Source of the DNA: Streptomyces griseoloalbus
Lineage (GTDB): Bacteria > Actinomycetota > Actinomycetes > Streptomycetales > Streptomycetaceae
DNA: 64,000 nucleotides
Reading direction: 5' to 3'
Assembly: GCA_014650015.1 (NCBI GenBank)
Contig: BMUD01000012.1
Coordinates: 67,714 to 131,713, forward strand
In this document: piece after piece, positions 44,323 to 52,733 of the stretch
Layout: each line of letters opens with the position of its first letter
Position numbering within the stretch: the stretch's first letter is position 1
Notes under the pieces: model-generated
Seen by the model: the letters and a program-made list of their open reading frames with translations, nothing else
Told to the model about the DNA's origin: nothing
The model's database searches: none
Translations under genes and position numbers: made by a program

Positions 44323-45298
44323 CCTCCTCCACCGGGTCCTGGGACCGGCGCTTGGCGATCACCGCGCACACCATCAGCTGCATCTGGTGGAACAGCATCA
44401 GCGGCAGCACGGCGAGCGAGGCCTCGGCCCCGAACAGCACGCTCGCCATGGGCAGCCCGGCGGCCAGCGACTTCTTGGAACCGGCGAACTGGATGGCGAT
44501 CCGGTCCTCCCGGCCGAACCGCAGCGCCTTCGCGCCGTACCAGGTCAGCAGCAGCATCACGGCGAGCAGGACGGCCTCCACGGCGAGCAGCCCGCCGAGC
44601 CGGGCCGGGCTCACCTGGTGCCAGACGCCCTGCACCACGCCCGCGCTGAACGCCGTGTAGACGACGAGCAGGATCGACCCCCGGTCGACCAGCCCCAGCA
44701 CCTTCCGGTGCCGGGCGACGAAGGAGCCGATCCAGCGGCGCAGCATCTGCCCGGCGGCGAACGGCACCAGCAGCTGGAGCACGATCTTCACCACCGAGTC
44801 GGTGGAGAACCCGCCACCGCTGCCGCCGAGCAGCGTGGCCGCGAGCAGCGGGGTGGCGACGATGCCGACCAGCGAGGAGAAGGAGCCGGCGCAGATCGCG
44901 GCGGGCACATTGCCGCGGGCGATCGAGGTGAACGCGATCGACGACTGGATGGTGGACGGGACGAGGGTGAGGAAGAGCAGGCCCTGGTAGAGCGGGTCGG
45001 TCAGGAACACCGGGACGAGCCCGCGGGCGGCGAGACCCAGCACCGGGAAGACGACGAAGGTGCAGGCCAGCACGGTGACGTGGAGCCGCCAGTGCTTCAG
45101 TCCGTCCAGCGCCTCACGGGTGGACAGCCGGGCGCCGTAGAGGAAGAAGAGCAGGGCGACGGCGGCCGTGGAGGCGCCGGAGGCGATGTCGGCGCCGGTC
45201 CCGCGGGCCGGCAGCAGCGCGGCGAGGCCCACCGTCCCGAGCAGAAGCAGGATGTACGGGTCGATCGGCATCCGACTCGGCAGGCGCAGGCGTTTCAC
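44258..45298 (-). CDS. Bile acid:sodium symporter family protein
   Basis: This 346-residue protein with about ten hydrophobic segments matches the SBF/BASS-like family that cotransports organic anions with sodium. Landmarks are ALLFFLYGARLSTREALDGLKHWRLH, LTLVPSTIQSSIAFTSIARGN and the late AGSKKSLAAGLPMASVLF. The substrate is unknown; 2-keto acids and pyruvate are typical for plant relatives. It is divergent from a LysR regulator, which probably controls it. The 3-prime ends of this gene and the propeller gene overlap by 65 bases. Confidence 0.85.
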   Translation of the reverse strand: MKRLRLPSRMPIDPYILLLLGTVGLAALLPARGTGADIASGASTAAVALLFFLYGARLSTREALDGLKHWRLHVTVLACTFVVFPVLGLAARGLVPVFLTDPLYQGLLFLTLVPSTIQSSIAFTSIARGNVPAAICAGSFSSLVGIVATPLLAATLLGGSGGGFSTDSVVKIVLQLLVPFAAGQMLRRWIGSFVARHRKVLGLVDRGSILLVVYTAFSAGVVQGVWHQVSPARLGGLLAVEAVLLAVMLLLTWYGAKALRFGREDRIAIQFAGSKKSLAAGLPMASVLFGAEASLAVLPLMLFHQMQLMVCAVIAKRRSQDPVEEVTVQDPAGRSRTEVGTGTRPG

Positions 45299-45451
45299 GG
45301 TGCTCCACTTGCTCAGGTGCTGGTGTGCTTCAGGTGCCCGGTGTGCTCACGTATTCGAGGACCAGGGTCCCCGGAACTCGGGGACGAGGGCTCCCCCTGC
45401 CATCCTGCTCCCTCCCTCCGTGATCGGGAATCCGGTATACCGCTCTCACTG

Positions 45452-45470
45452 TCATCATGTTCCGCGATGA
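45452..45470. promoter_or_regulatory. LysR-type operator candidate
   Basis: TCATC and GATGA are inverted repeats separated by 9 bases, fitting the T-N11-A pattern of LysR binding sites. It sits about where the -35 region of the lysR gene should be, between the two divergent genes. A separate palindrome CGGTATACCG lies at 45433-45442. Confidence 0.4.
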
Positions 45471-45488
45471 CCGGGGTAGCCTTCCGGT

Positions 45489-46361
45489 ATGTACGACCCG
45501 ACGCAGCTGCGGACGTTCCTGTCGGTGGCGCAGACGCTGAGCTTCACCCAGGCGGCGCGGCGTCTCGGGCTGCGCCAGTCGACCGTGAGCCAGCATGTGC
45601 GGCGGCTGGAGGAGGCCACCGGACGGCAGCTGTTCACCCGGGACACGCACTCGGTGGAGCTCACGGAGGACGGCGAGGCGATGCTCGGCTTCGCGCGGCG
45701 CATCCTGGACGTGCACGAACAGGCGACGCAGTTCTTCACCGGCACCCGGCTGCGCGGCCGGCTGCGGTTCGGCGCGTCGGAGGACTTCGTGCTGACGCGG
45801 CTCCCGGAGATCCTCGAGCGGTTCCGGCACGAACACCCGGAGGTCGACCTGGAGCTGACGGTCGAACTGTCGGGCACCCTGCACGAGCAGCTGGCGGCGG
45901 GCCGGCTGGACCTCGTGCTCGCCAAGAGGCTGCCGGAGGATCCGCGGGGCGAGCTGGTGTGGCACGACGAGCTGGTGTGGATCGGCGCGCCGGGGCTGCG
46001 GCTGGACCCCAGCCGTCCGGTGCCGCTGATCGTCTATCCGCCGCCGGGCATCACCCGGGCCCTCGCCCTGCGGGCGCTGGAGGGGGAGGGCCGGGAGTGG
46101 CGCATCGTGTGCACCAGCGGCAGCCTGAACGGTCTGCTCGCGGCGGCCCGTGCCGGGCTCGGGGTGATGGTGCACTCGCGCGGGCTGATCCCGCCGGGGC
46201 TGGTGCGGATGCCGGAGCGGGCGGGACTGCCGGAGCCGGGCGAAGTGGACTTCGTGGTGGTGCACGGCCGGCGCCGTCCCTCCGCGCGGGGGGCGGCCGA
46301 CGCCCTGGCGGCGGCGATCCTCGCGGGCGGCGACCGGCTGCACCGCGGCGGGCGACGGTGA
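45489..46361 (+). CDS. LysR family transcriptional regulator
   Basis: This 290-residue regulator has the classical N-terminal helix-turn-helix (LRTFLSVAQTLSFTQAARRLGLRQSTVSQHVRRLEEATGRQLFTR). A two-lobed effector domain follows (LRGRLRFGASEDFVLTRLPEILERF). It is divergent from the symporter gene and probably activates or represses it. A TAGCCT hexamer (45477-45482) lies 6 bases before ATG with no clear ribosome-binding site, so the mRNA may be leaderless. Confidence 0.9.
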   Translation: MYDPTQLRTFLSVAQTLSFTQAARRLGLRQSTVSQHVRRLEEATGRQLFTRDTHSVELTEDGEAMLGFARRILDVHEQATQFFTGTRLRGRLRFGASEDFVLTRLPEILERFRHEHPEVDLELTVELSGTLHEQLAAGRLDLVLAKRLPEDPRGELVWHDELVWIGAPGLRLDPSRPVPLIVYPPPGITRALALRALEGEGREWRIVCTSGSLNGLLAAARAGLGVMVHSRGLIPPGLVRMPERAGLPEPGEVDFVVVHGRRRPSARGAADALAAAILAGGDRLHRGGRR

Positions 46362-46658
46362 CGTTTCCGGCCGCCCGCGCGCTGACCTGAGTAGACCCGT
46401 GTCACCACCCCAAGAGGCGGTCATGCGGGCGTACAGATTCGGTGGAGATTACGGCACCGGAACTTACTCGAGCGTCAGGTTTCTGTCCGGCGCTTCCCCA
46501 TGTGTGCGCTTATTTCCTTCACCGACCGGCGCGAACAAGAGCCGCACTCGCTTTTCGACCCCCTCCCGGCCTCCGTCCGCGTGGGGTAGCTTTCACGGCG
46601 CTGTGCGGGACGACGCCGTCCCCGCACCAGTCCGAGCGCTGAGAAGCGGGGAGCGGGA
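46362..46658. other. Intergenic region before the acyl-CoA ligase
   Basis: These 297 bases hold no convincing gene. TAGCTT near 46588 could be a -10 element, but no matching -35 is seen at the right spacing. AT content is locally higher around 46490-46560, consistent with a promoter region. Confidence 0.3.
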
Positions 46659-48485
46659 TTGCGCGAGTTCACCAACCCTCCGTTGCCGTTGGCGCCTCCG
46701 GTGGGCGGTCTGGCCGACGTGGTCTTCCGGTATGCCGAAGAAGACCCCTCCCACATCGCGCTCGGCCGCAAGGACGACACCGGCCGGTGGCGCGACGTGA
46801 CCAGCGCCGAGTTCCGCGACGAGGTGCTCGCCCTCGCCAAGGGCCTGCTCGCGGGCGGGATCCGGTTCGGCGACCGGGTCGCGATCATGTCCCGTACCCG
46901 GTACGAGTGGACGCTGTTCGACTTCGCGCTGTGGACGATCGGCGCGCAGGTCGTCCCCGTCTATCCCACGTCGTCCGCCGAGCAGTGCTACTGGATGCTG
47001 TACGACGCCGAGGTGACGGCCGCGGTGGTGGAGCACGAGGACCACGCGATGACGATCGCCACGGTCATCGACCGGCTGCCGGCGATGCGCCGGCTGTGGC
47101 AGCTCGACGCGGGCGCGGTGCGGGAGCTGTACGACGCCGGCGCGCATCTGGACGACGAGGTGGTGCACCGGCACCGGCAGGCGGTCACCCCCGACTCGGT
47201 GGCGACGATCATCTACACCTCGGGCACCACCGGCCGCCCCAAGGGCTGTGTGATCTCGCACGGCAGCTTCATGTTCGAGGCGGACACCGTCATCGAGCGC
47301 TGGGAGCCGGTGTTCCACTCCCGCAGGGGCGACGAGGCGGCGACGCTGCTGTTCCTGCCCCTCGCGCATGTCTTCGGGCGGATGGTGCAGGTCGCCGGGA
47401 TCCGCGGGAAGGTGAAGTTCGGCCACCAGCCGCAGCTGAACGCGGCGGCGCTGATGCCCGATCTGGCCGCGTTCCGGCCGACGTTCTTCCTGGCCGTGCC
47501 GTACATCTTCGAGAAGGTGTTCAACGCGGCGCGGCGCAAGGCGGAGCGGGAGGGACGCTCGGGGCCGTTCGAGAAGGCCGTCGAGGTGGCCATCAAGTAC
47601 GCGGACGCCGCCGAGGCGAGGGCCTGGGGCATCGGGCCCGGCCCGTCCGCGGCGCTGCGGATGCAGCACCAGCTCTTCGACAAGCTCGTCTACTCCAAGA
47701 TCCGCGCCGCGATGGGCGGCAGGATCCGGCACGCCATGTCGGGCGGTTCGGCGATGGACCGCCGGCTCGGGCTGTTCTTCGCGGGCGCGGGCGTCCACAT
47801 CTACGAGGGGTACGGCCTCACGGAGTCGACGGCGGCGGCCACCGCCAACCCGCCCGAGCGCACCCGCTACGGCACCGTCGGCCAACCCATCCCGGGGGTG
47901 ACCGTGCACATCGCGGACGACGGCGAGATCTGGCTGCACGGCGACAACCTCTTCGAGGGCTACCTCAACAACCCCAAGGCCACCGACGAGACCCTGCACG
48001 AGGGCTGGCTGGCCACCGGTGACCTCGGTTCCCTGGACGAGGACGGCTATCTGACCATCACCGGGCGCAAGAAGGAGATCCTGGTGACCTCGGGCGGCAA
48101 GAGCGTCTCCCCGGGGGTGCTGGAGGAGCGGGTGCGGGACCATCCGCTGGTCAACCAGTGCATCGTCGTCGGCAACGACCGTCCGTACATCGCCGCCCTG
48201 GTCACCCTCGACCAGGAGGCCGTCGAGCACTGGCTGACGATGCGCGACAAGCCACGGATGTCACCGGCCGAACTGGTGCGCGACACGGATCTGGAGACGG
48301 AGGTGCGACGCGCGGTGGTCGCCGCCAACACCCTGGTCTCGCAGGCCGAGTCGATCCGCACGTTCCGGATCCTGGCGCAGCCGTTCACCGAGGAGCACGG
48401 ACTGCTCACGCCGTCGCTGAAGCTGAAGCGGAAGGCGATCGAGAAGGCGTACGAGCGCGAGGTCGAGGCGCTCTACCACGCGTGA
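46659..48485 (+). CDS. Long-chain acyl-CoA ligase (AMP-forming)
   Basis: This 608-residue adenylating enzyme activates a fatty acid with ATP and CoA. Motifs are TIIYTSGTTGRPKGCVISH (P-loop-like), EGYGLTESTAA and the hinge block GWLATGDLGSLDEDGYLTITGRKKEILVTSGGKSVSP. The length and the YNAARRKAEREG-like FNAARRKAEREG insertion fit bacterial FadD15-type ligases. The start is TTG 46659, with GGGGAG about 5 bases upstream. It stands alone on the plus strand. Confidence 0.9.
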   Translation: MREFTNPPLPLAPPVGGLADVVFRYAEEDPSHIALGRKDDTGRWRDVTSAEFRDEVLALAKGLLAGGIRFGDRVAIMSRTRYEWTLFDFALWTIGAQVVPVYPTSSAEQCYWMLYDAEVTAAVVEHEDHAMTIATVIDRLPAMRRLWQLDAGAVRELYDAGAHLDDEVVHRHRQAVTPDSVATIIYTSGTTGRPKGCVISHGSFMFEADTVIERWEPVFHSRRGDEAATLLFLPLAHVFGRMVQVAGIRGKVKFGHQPQLNAAALMPDLAAFRPTFFLAVPYIFEKVFNAARRKAEREGRSGPFEKAVEVAIKYADAAEARAWGIGPGPSAALRMQHQLFDKLVYSKIRAAMGGRIRHAMSGGSAMDRRLGLFFAGAGVHIYEGYGLTESTAAATANPPERTRYGTVGQPIPGVTVHIADDGEIWLHGDNLFEGYLNNPKATDETLHEGWLATGDLGSLDEDGYLTITGRKKEILVTSGGKSVSPGVLEERVRDHPLVNQCIVVGNDRPYIAALVTLDQEAVEHWLTMRDKPRMSPAELVRDTDLETEVRRAVVAANTLVSQAESIRTFRILAQPFTEEHGLLTPSLKLKRKAIEKAYEREVEALYHA

Positions 48486-48567
48486 GTGTGGCGGTCAGGA
48501 ATGCGGCACGGGCCGTGATCGTTGACCATGGGGGTACCACCTGTCCACAACCGAAGGATCAGAGCTC

Positions 48568-49395
48568 GTGAGCAAGGTCCCCCCGATCATCCTGAACAAT
48601 GGCGTCGAGATGCCCCAGCTGGGCTTCGGCGTCTGGCAGGTGCCGGACGACGAGGCCGAGACGGCGGTCGCGACGGCGCTGGAGGCCGGCTACCGCAGCA
48701 TCGACACCGCGGCGGCTTACGGCAACGAGGAGGGCACCGGCAAGGCCGTGGCCCGCTCGGGCATCGCGCGCGAGGACCTCTTCGTCACCACCAAGCTCTG
48801 GAACAGCGACCACGGGTACGAGTCCACCCTGCGGGCCTTCGACACCTCCCTGTCGAAGCTCGGCCTGGACTACGTGGACCTGTACCTCATCCACTGGCCG
48901 ACCCCGCAGCGGGATCTGTACGTCGACACCTACAAGGCGTTCGAGAAGCTGCACGCCGACGGCCGGATCCGGGCCATCGGTGTGTCCAACTTCCTGCCCG
49001 AGCACCTGGAGCGGCTGATCAGCGAGACGTCGGTCGTTCCGGCGGTCAACCAGATCGAGCTGCACCCGCATCTCCAGCAGCAGGCCGCGCGTGAGTACCA
49101 CGCGGAGCAGGGCGTCACCACCGAGGCGTGGTCGCCGCTGGGCCAGGGCAAGGGCCTGCTGGAGGTGCCGGCGATCGTGGCGATCGCGCGGAAGCACGGC
49201 CGCACCCCGGCCCAGATCGTGCTGCGCTGGCACATCCAGCTGGGCAATGTCGTCATCCCGAAGTCGGTGACGCCGTCCCGGATCAAGGAGAACATCGACG
49301 TCTTCGGGTTCAGCCTGGACGCCGAGGACCTCGCGGCGATCAGCGCGCTGAACGAGGACCGGCGGCTGGGTGCGCACCCGGCGGAGTTCAACTGA
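48568..49395 (+). CDS. Aldo/keto reductase
   Basis: This 275-residue TIM-barrel NADPH-dependent reductase has the full catalytic tetrad D46, Y51, K76 and H109 (SIDTAAAYGNE, TTKLWN, YLIHWP). The cofactor-binding tail VIPKSVTPSRIKENIDVF is typical of 2,5-diketo-gluconate reductase-like family members. It would reduce aldehydes or ketones; the natural substrate cannot be told. GAAGGA precedes the GTG start by 9 bases, and a TTGACC hexamer lies at 48522-48527. Confidence 0.9.
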   Translation: MSKVPPIILNNGVEMPQLGFGVWQVPDDEAETAVATALEAGYRSIDTAAAYGNEEGTGKAVARSGIAREDLFVTTKLWNSDHGYESTLRAFDTSLSKLGLDYVDLYLIHWPTPQRDLYVDTYKAFEKLHADGRIRAIGVSNFLPEHLERLISETSVVPAVNQIELHPHLQQQAAREYHAEQGVTTEAWSPLGQGKGLLEVPAIVAIARKHGRTPAQIVLRWHIQLGNVVIPKSVTPSRIKENIDVFGFSLDAEDLAAISALNEDRRLGAHPAEFN

Positions 49396-49410
49396 GCCGG
49401 AGGGCGGACC

Positions 49411-49449
49411 CGCGCGACGGCCTCCCCATCGCGGGGAGGCCGTCGCGCG
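49411..49449. terminator. Strong bidirectional hairpin terminator
   Basis: Perfect 17-bp arms (49411-49427 and 49433-49449) with loop ATCGC lie between the convergent aldo/keto reductase and methyltransferase genes. Confidence 0.88.
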
Positions 49450-49464
49450 TCCGGGTGACGGTGG

Positions 49465-50358
49465 TCAGTCCGCGGGCCGCACCGCCGAGTGGACCGTGTG
49501 GGCCGCCAGCACGAACACGTCCGGGCGGTGGTGCACGCTCGCCGGGTCGGCGGGGTCGAGGAGGCGGTCCAGGGTGGCGCGGTCGTCGGCGTCCAGATCC
49601 TCGGCGACGACCTCGCGGGTGCGGGTGAGGGAGGCGACGACATAGGCGCGGGCGCGGTCCGTGGCCGGGGCGGGAAGATCGAGGAGGAAGGTGCGCGAGC
49701 GGGTGTGGTGCAGGCCGGCCGAGGTGAGCAGGGCCGGCCAGTCCTCGACCTGTGCCACCGAGCCCGGCAGTTCTTCGCGCATCCGGCTGAACCGCCCTTC
49801 CTCCGCCGCGTCGATGCGCGCCTGGAGTCCGGGGCGGCCGAACCCGATGTCGCGGGGCAGGAACCGGGCGGGCAGTCCGCCCTCCATCACCGCGAGCGTG
49901 CCGCCGGGCGCGAGCCGCTGCGCGCAGGCGGCGAGCGCGGCACCCTGGTCGCCCAGGTGGTGCACGCTGCGGCTGGCCCACAGCAGGTCGGCCGGGTAGT
50001 CCAGTTCGCCGAGCACCTGGGGAAGGTCACCGGCGAGGGTGCCGAAGCGGTCGGCGGCGCCCTGGCGCCCGGCCCGGGCGCGGGCCCGCTCCAGCAGCGG
50101 TTCGGAACCGTCGACGGCCACGACCCGCGCGCCCGGGAAGGTCTCGGCGAACAGACACGAGATGACGCCGGGGCCGCTGCCCGCGTCCACGACCAGCCCC
50201 GGGTCCGTCACCTCCTTCGCCAGCCAGGCCAGGGCCCGCTCGTACAGCGGTGTGAACAGTTCGGCCTGCGCTTCGAGCAGGGGGGCCATCTCGGCCCAGT
50301 CGATGTCGCCGTGGTCGTGGCCGTGCCGGTGCTCGTGCTCGTGCTGGTGGTGCGCCAT
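49465..50358 (-). CDS. SAM-dependent methyltransferase with a histidine-rich N-terminus
   Basis: This 297-residue class I methyltransferase has the SAM-binding motif VVDAGSGPGVISCLFAE, then VVAVDGSEPLL and LLWASRSVHHLGD. Its first 17 residues are unusual: HHQHEHEHRHGHDHGD, with eight histidines alternating with acidic and polar residues, resembling nickel or zinc storage tails. The methyl acceptor is unknown. GAGG lies 8 bases before ATG 50358. Confidence 0.82.
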   Translation of the reverse strand: MAHHQHEHEHRHGHDHGDIDWAEMAPLLEAQAELFTPLYERALAWLAKEVTDPGLVVDAGSGPGVISCLFAETFPGARVVAVDGSEPLLERARARAGRQGAADRFGTLAGDLPQVLGELDYPADLLWASRSVHHLGDQGAALAACAQRLAPGGTLAVMEGGLPARFLPRDIGFGRPGLQARIDAAEEGRFSRMREELPGSVAQVEDWPALLTSAGLHHTRSRTFLLDLPAPATDRARAYVVASLTRTREVVAEDLDADDRATLDRLLDPADPASVHHRPDVFVLAAHTVHSAVRPAD

Positions 50359-50516
50359 GGTGGTCAGCCTCTCCGCTCGGATGCCGTCAGGGTGCGACGA
50401 CGCACCGGAAAGGAGCAACCTGTGTTGCCGCTTCCGCAAACCCGAGGGAGAGACGTGCGCGTTCCGCCGGGCCCGGACCTGGCCGGCCCGGCCCCGGCGG
50501 AACAGTGGTCAGCCCG

Positions 50517-52238
50517 TCACGACAGCGGCGGGTAGGCGTTCTTCATGAGCTCCTGGAACTGGGCGGAGAACCAGTGTCCGGAGACCGGGGCGTCCGCCAG
50601 GGCGCCCGACATGTTGTTGTCGTTCCGCGGGTTGCCCGTGTACGTCGGGTCGCACATCCGGTCGAAGCCCTTGCCCTCGTCGTTGTCGATGGCCTTGCTC
50701 GACCCGTCGGACTCGCCCGGGGGCTTCATCCACACGTAGGCGTCGATCCCGGCCTCCGGCGAGGCCTGCGGCCGCTCCCCGAGACCCGCGCCCTTCTGGT
50801 TGCACCAGTTGCCCGTGTTGAACCGGCGGTCGTAGCGTCCGCCGTCGACGTAGGTGTCCACACTGGTCGTGGCGCCGGGTCCGGTGGGCCGGTTCGCCCC
50901 GCCCCAGCCGTTGCGGGAGGTGTCGATCAGCATGCCGATCTTCGAATCGAAGCCGAGCGAGACCAGCTTCCCTCGCAGGGCCTGGGCGTACGACAACTCG
51001 TCGACGTAACGGTTCCAGCTGACCCACTTGGACTCGCGCACCGACTTGCCGGCCACGGTCTGGTCGACGGAGAAGTGGTCCTCCTTCAGCGCGCTGTAGT
51101 TGGCGGTGTTGGCGATGAAGCCGTGCACGTCGGCCACGGTCGCGCCCTCGGCGGTCGCGGCCTGCTTGAACGTCTCCGCGGAGGCCCCGAAGTTGTCGTC
51201 CCAGCCCAGCCAGCCGTGGTGGCCCGCGTCCACGTAGTTGTAGACGTTGGGCACGTCGCCGAGCTTGTTCAGGGCGTAGCCGACGCCCTTGACGTAGTTG
51301 CCGTTGGCCTTCATCACGTCGCAGTTGGGCGTGGCGGTGGGTCGCGGCGAGACGTTGGTGACCAGGTTGGGCAGCGAGTCGATCTCGACCGTGGTGACGA
51401 TCCGCAGCGAGGCGTACTTCGAGTCGGCGAGAATGGCCTTGATCGGGTCGATGTACTGCGTCTTGTACTTGTCGATCTCCGTCGGGCCGAGTTCGCCGTT
51501 GGAGGCGAGGGCGGCGCAGTCGCGGCCGGGCAGGTTGTAGATGACGAGCTGGACGACGAGTTCGCCGGAGCCCTTCTGCCTCAGCGCCTCGTCGAGGTGG
51601 TCGCGCAGACCCATGCCGCCGTTGACACCGTTGATGGCGGCGGTGCGGTCCAGCCAGACGCCAGTGGGCTGGTTGGCGATGCGGCTGCCGCCCGGCTCCG
51701 CGGCGGCCTTGGCGGACCACTCGGGGTTCACGTACACCTTGGCGCCGCTGTAGGGGTTGTCCACCCGGTCACCCGGCGCGGGCGGGTCGGTCGGGTCCGG
51801 CGGGTCGGTGGGTCCGCCGGAGTCGACGTTGCAGGTCACCCCGTCGAGGGTGAAGGCGGCGGGGACCGCGTTGCTGCCGCTGTAGGTGCCCTGGAGGCCG
51901 AAGGTGGCCGAACCCCCGGTGGACAGCGTGCCGTTGTACGACTCGTTGGCGGCGGTGACGTTCGCGCCGGACTGGGTGACCTTGGCGTTCCAGCCGCTGG
52001 TGACCTTCTGGTTGCCGGCGTAGGACCACTTCAGCGACCAGGAGGACTTGGCGGCGCTGTTGTTGGTGACCTTCACGGACGCGGTGAAGCCGGTGTCCCA
52101 CTGGTTCTGCACCTGGTAGTCCACGGTGCAGGGAACGGCGGCCGCGCCGGCGTCGCCGGGGACGACGGCGAACGCCGTCCCGGAGGCGCCGGCGACCAGC
52201 GCCATGGCGGCGAGGAGCGCGGTTCTGGTGCGACTCAT
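50517..52238 (-). CDS. Secreted cellulose 1,4-beta-cellobiosidase, GH6, with N-terminal CBM2
   Basis: This 573-residue enzyme releases cellobiose from cellulose. A signal peptide (about 1-34) is followed by a family-2 cellulose-binding module (about 36-136, bounded by C37 and C136). A TDPPDP-type linker leads to the GH6 barrel. D240 (GRDCAA) and the general acid D287 (EIDSLPN) match the conserved GH6 aspartates. Loop-closing blocks near the C-terminus suggest an exo-acting tunnel. It is divergent from the GH48 gene and has a CebR-like box about 290 bases upstream, so cellobiose should induce it. Confidence 0.93.
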   Translation of the reverse strand: MSRTRTALLAAMALVAGASGTAFAVVPGDAGAAAVPCTVDYQVQNQWDTGFTASVKVTNNSAAKSSWSLKWSYAGNQKVTSGWNAKVTQSGANVTAANESYNGTLSTGGSATFGLQGTYSGSNAVPAAFTLDGVTCNVDSGGPTDPPDPTDPPAPGDRVDNPYSGAKVYVNPEWSAKAAAEPGGSRIANQPTGVWLDRTAAINGVNGGMGLRDHLDEALRQKGSGELVVQLVIYNLPGRDCAALASNGELGPTEIDKYKTQYIDPIKAILADSKYASLRIVTTVEIDSLPNLVTNVSPRPTATPNCDVMKANGNYVKGVGYALNKLGDVPNVYNYVDAGHHGWLGWDDNFGASAETFKQAATAEGATVADVHGFIANTANYSALKEDHFSVDQTVAGKSVRESKWVSWNRYVDELSYAQALRGKLVSLGFDSKIGMLIDTSRNGWGGANRPTGPGATTSVDTYVDGGRYDRRFNTGNWCNQKGAGLGERPQASPEAGIDAYVWMKPPGESDGSSKAIDNDEGKGFDRMCDPTYTGNPRNDNNMSGALADAPVSGHWFSAQFQELMKNAYPPLS

Positions 52239-52530
52239 GAGTGCGGGTTTCCTATCCGTAGGGGGCTGTCCTTCCAGGGCATGCGCATGTGCGCGCGGCC
52301 CTGTGCCTTACGGGGTGGGAGTGCCGTCGCGGCCCGGTTGAGGACGGGCCGTCCGTGCGGGCCCGGGTGTTTCCGGGCAGCGCGGAGCGACGCGGGGTCC
52401 CACGAAGTGCGCAGACCCCGCGTCAGGTGATCCACAGGTACGCGGGGATGGCTAAAAGTACTGAACGCGGGGGGTGGCGCATGAGCGACTCCTTGCAGGT
52501 CGGACGCGCTGTGACGGACGCGTCGACTGA

Positions 52531-52544
52531 TGGAACCGCTCCCA
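52531..52544. promoter_or_regulatory. CebR-like operator on the GH6 side
   Basis: TGGAACCGCTCCCA differs at two positions from the CebR consensus TGGGAGCGCTCCCA. It lies in the 495-base region between divergent GH6 and GH48 genes, on the GH6 side. CebR is the cellobiose-responsive repressor of Streptomyces. Confidence 0.75.
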
Positions 52545-52645
52545 CTGGTGCTTTTGAAGCTAGCGCCAAGTGACGGCAAAGAACAGGGGGGTTGCTGACT
52601 TTCACTCAAGTCCGGGCGTCGAATCTTTTCGATTCTTCACAAGCC

Positions 52646-52674
52646 TTGACCGCTCGGGGTGCCGTCCTCACTAT
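52646..52674 (+). promoter_or_regulatory. GH48 promoter
   Basis: TTGACC at 52646-52651 and CACTAT at 52669-52674 are separated by 17 bases. The last base of the -10 element is the first base of the perfect CebR box, so the repressor would block the start site directly. Confidence 0.65.
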
Positions 52675-52687
52675 GGGAGCGCTCCCA
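52674..52687. promoter_or_regulatory. Perfect CebR operator upstream of GH48
   Basis: TGGGAGCGCTCCCA matches the known CebR consensus exactly. It lies 47 bases before the GH48 start codon. Confidence 0.92.
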
Positions 52688-52733
52688 CTGGTTCAAGGCT
52701 TGACATCACCGAGTCGCAGGAGGAACCAGCACC

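Noticed and set aside
52423-52605. A small minus-strand gene between GH6 and GH48
   Set aside because: The frame runs through the CebR-like box and lacks a ribosome-binding site and any protein signal; the region is regulatory.
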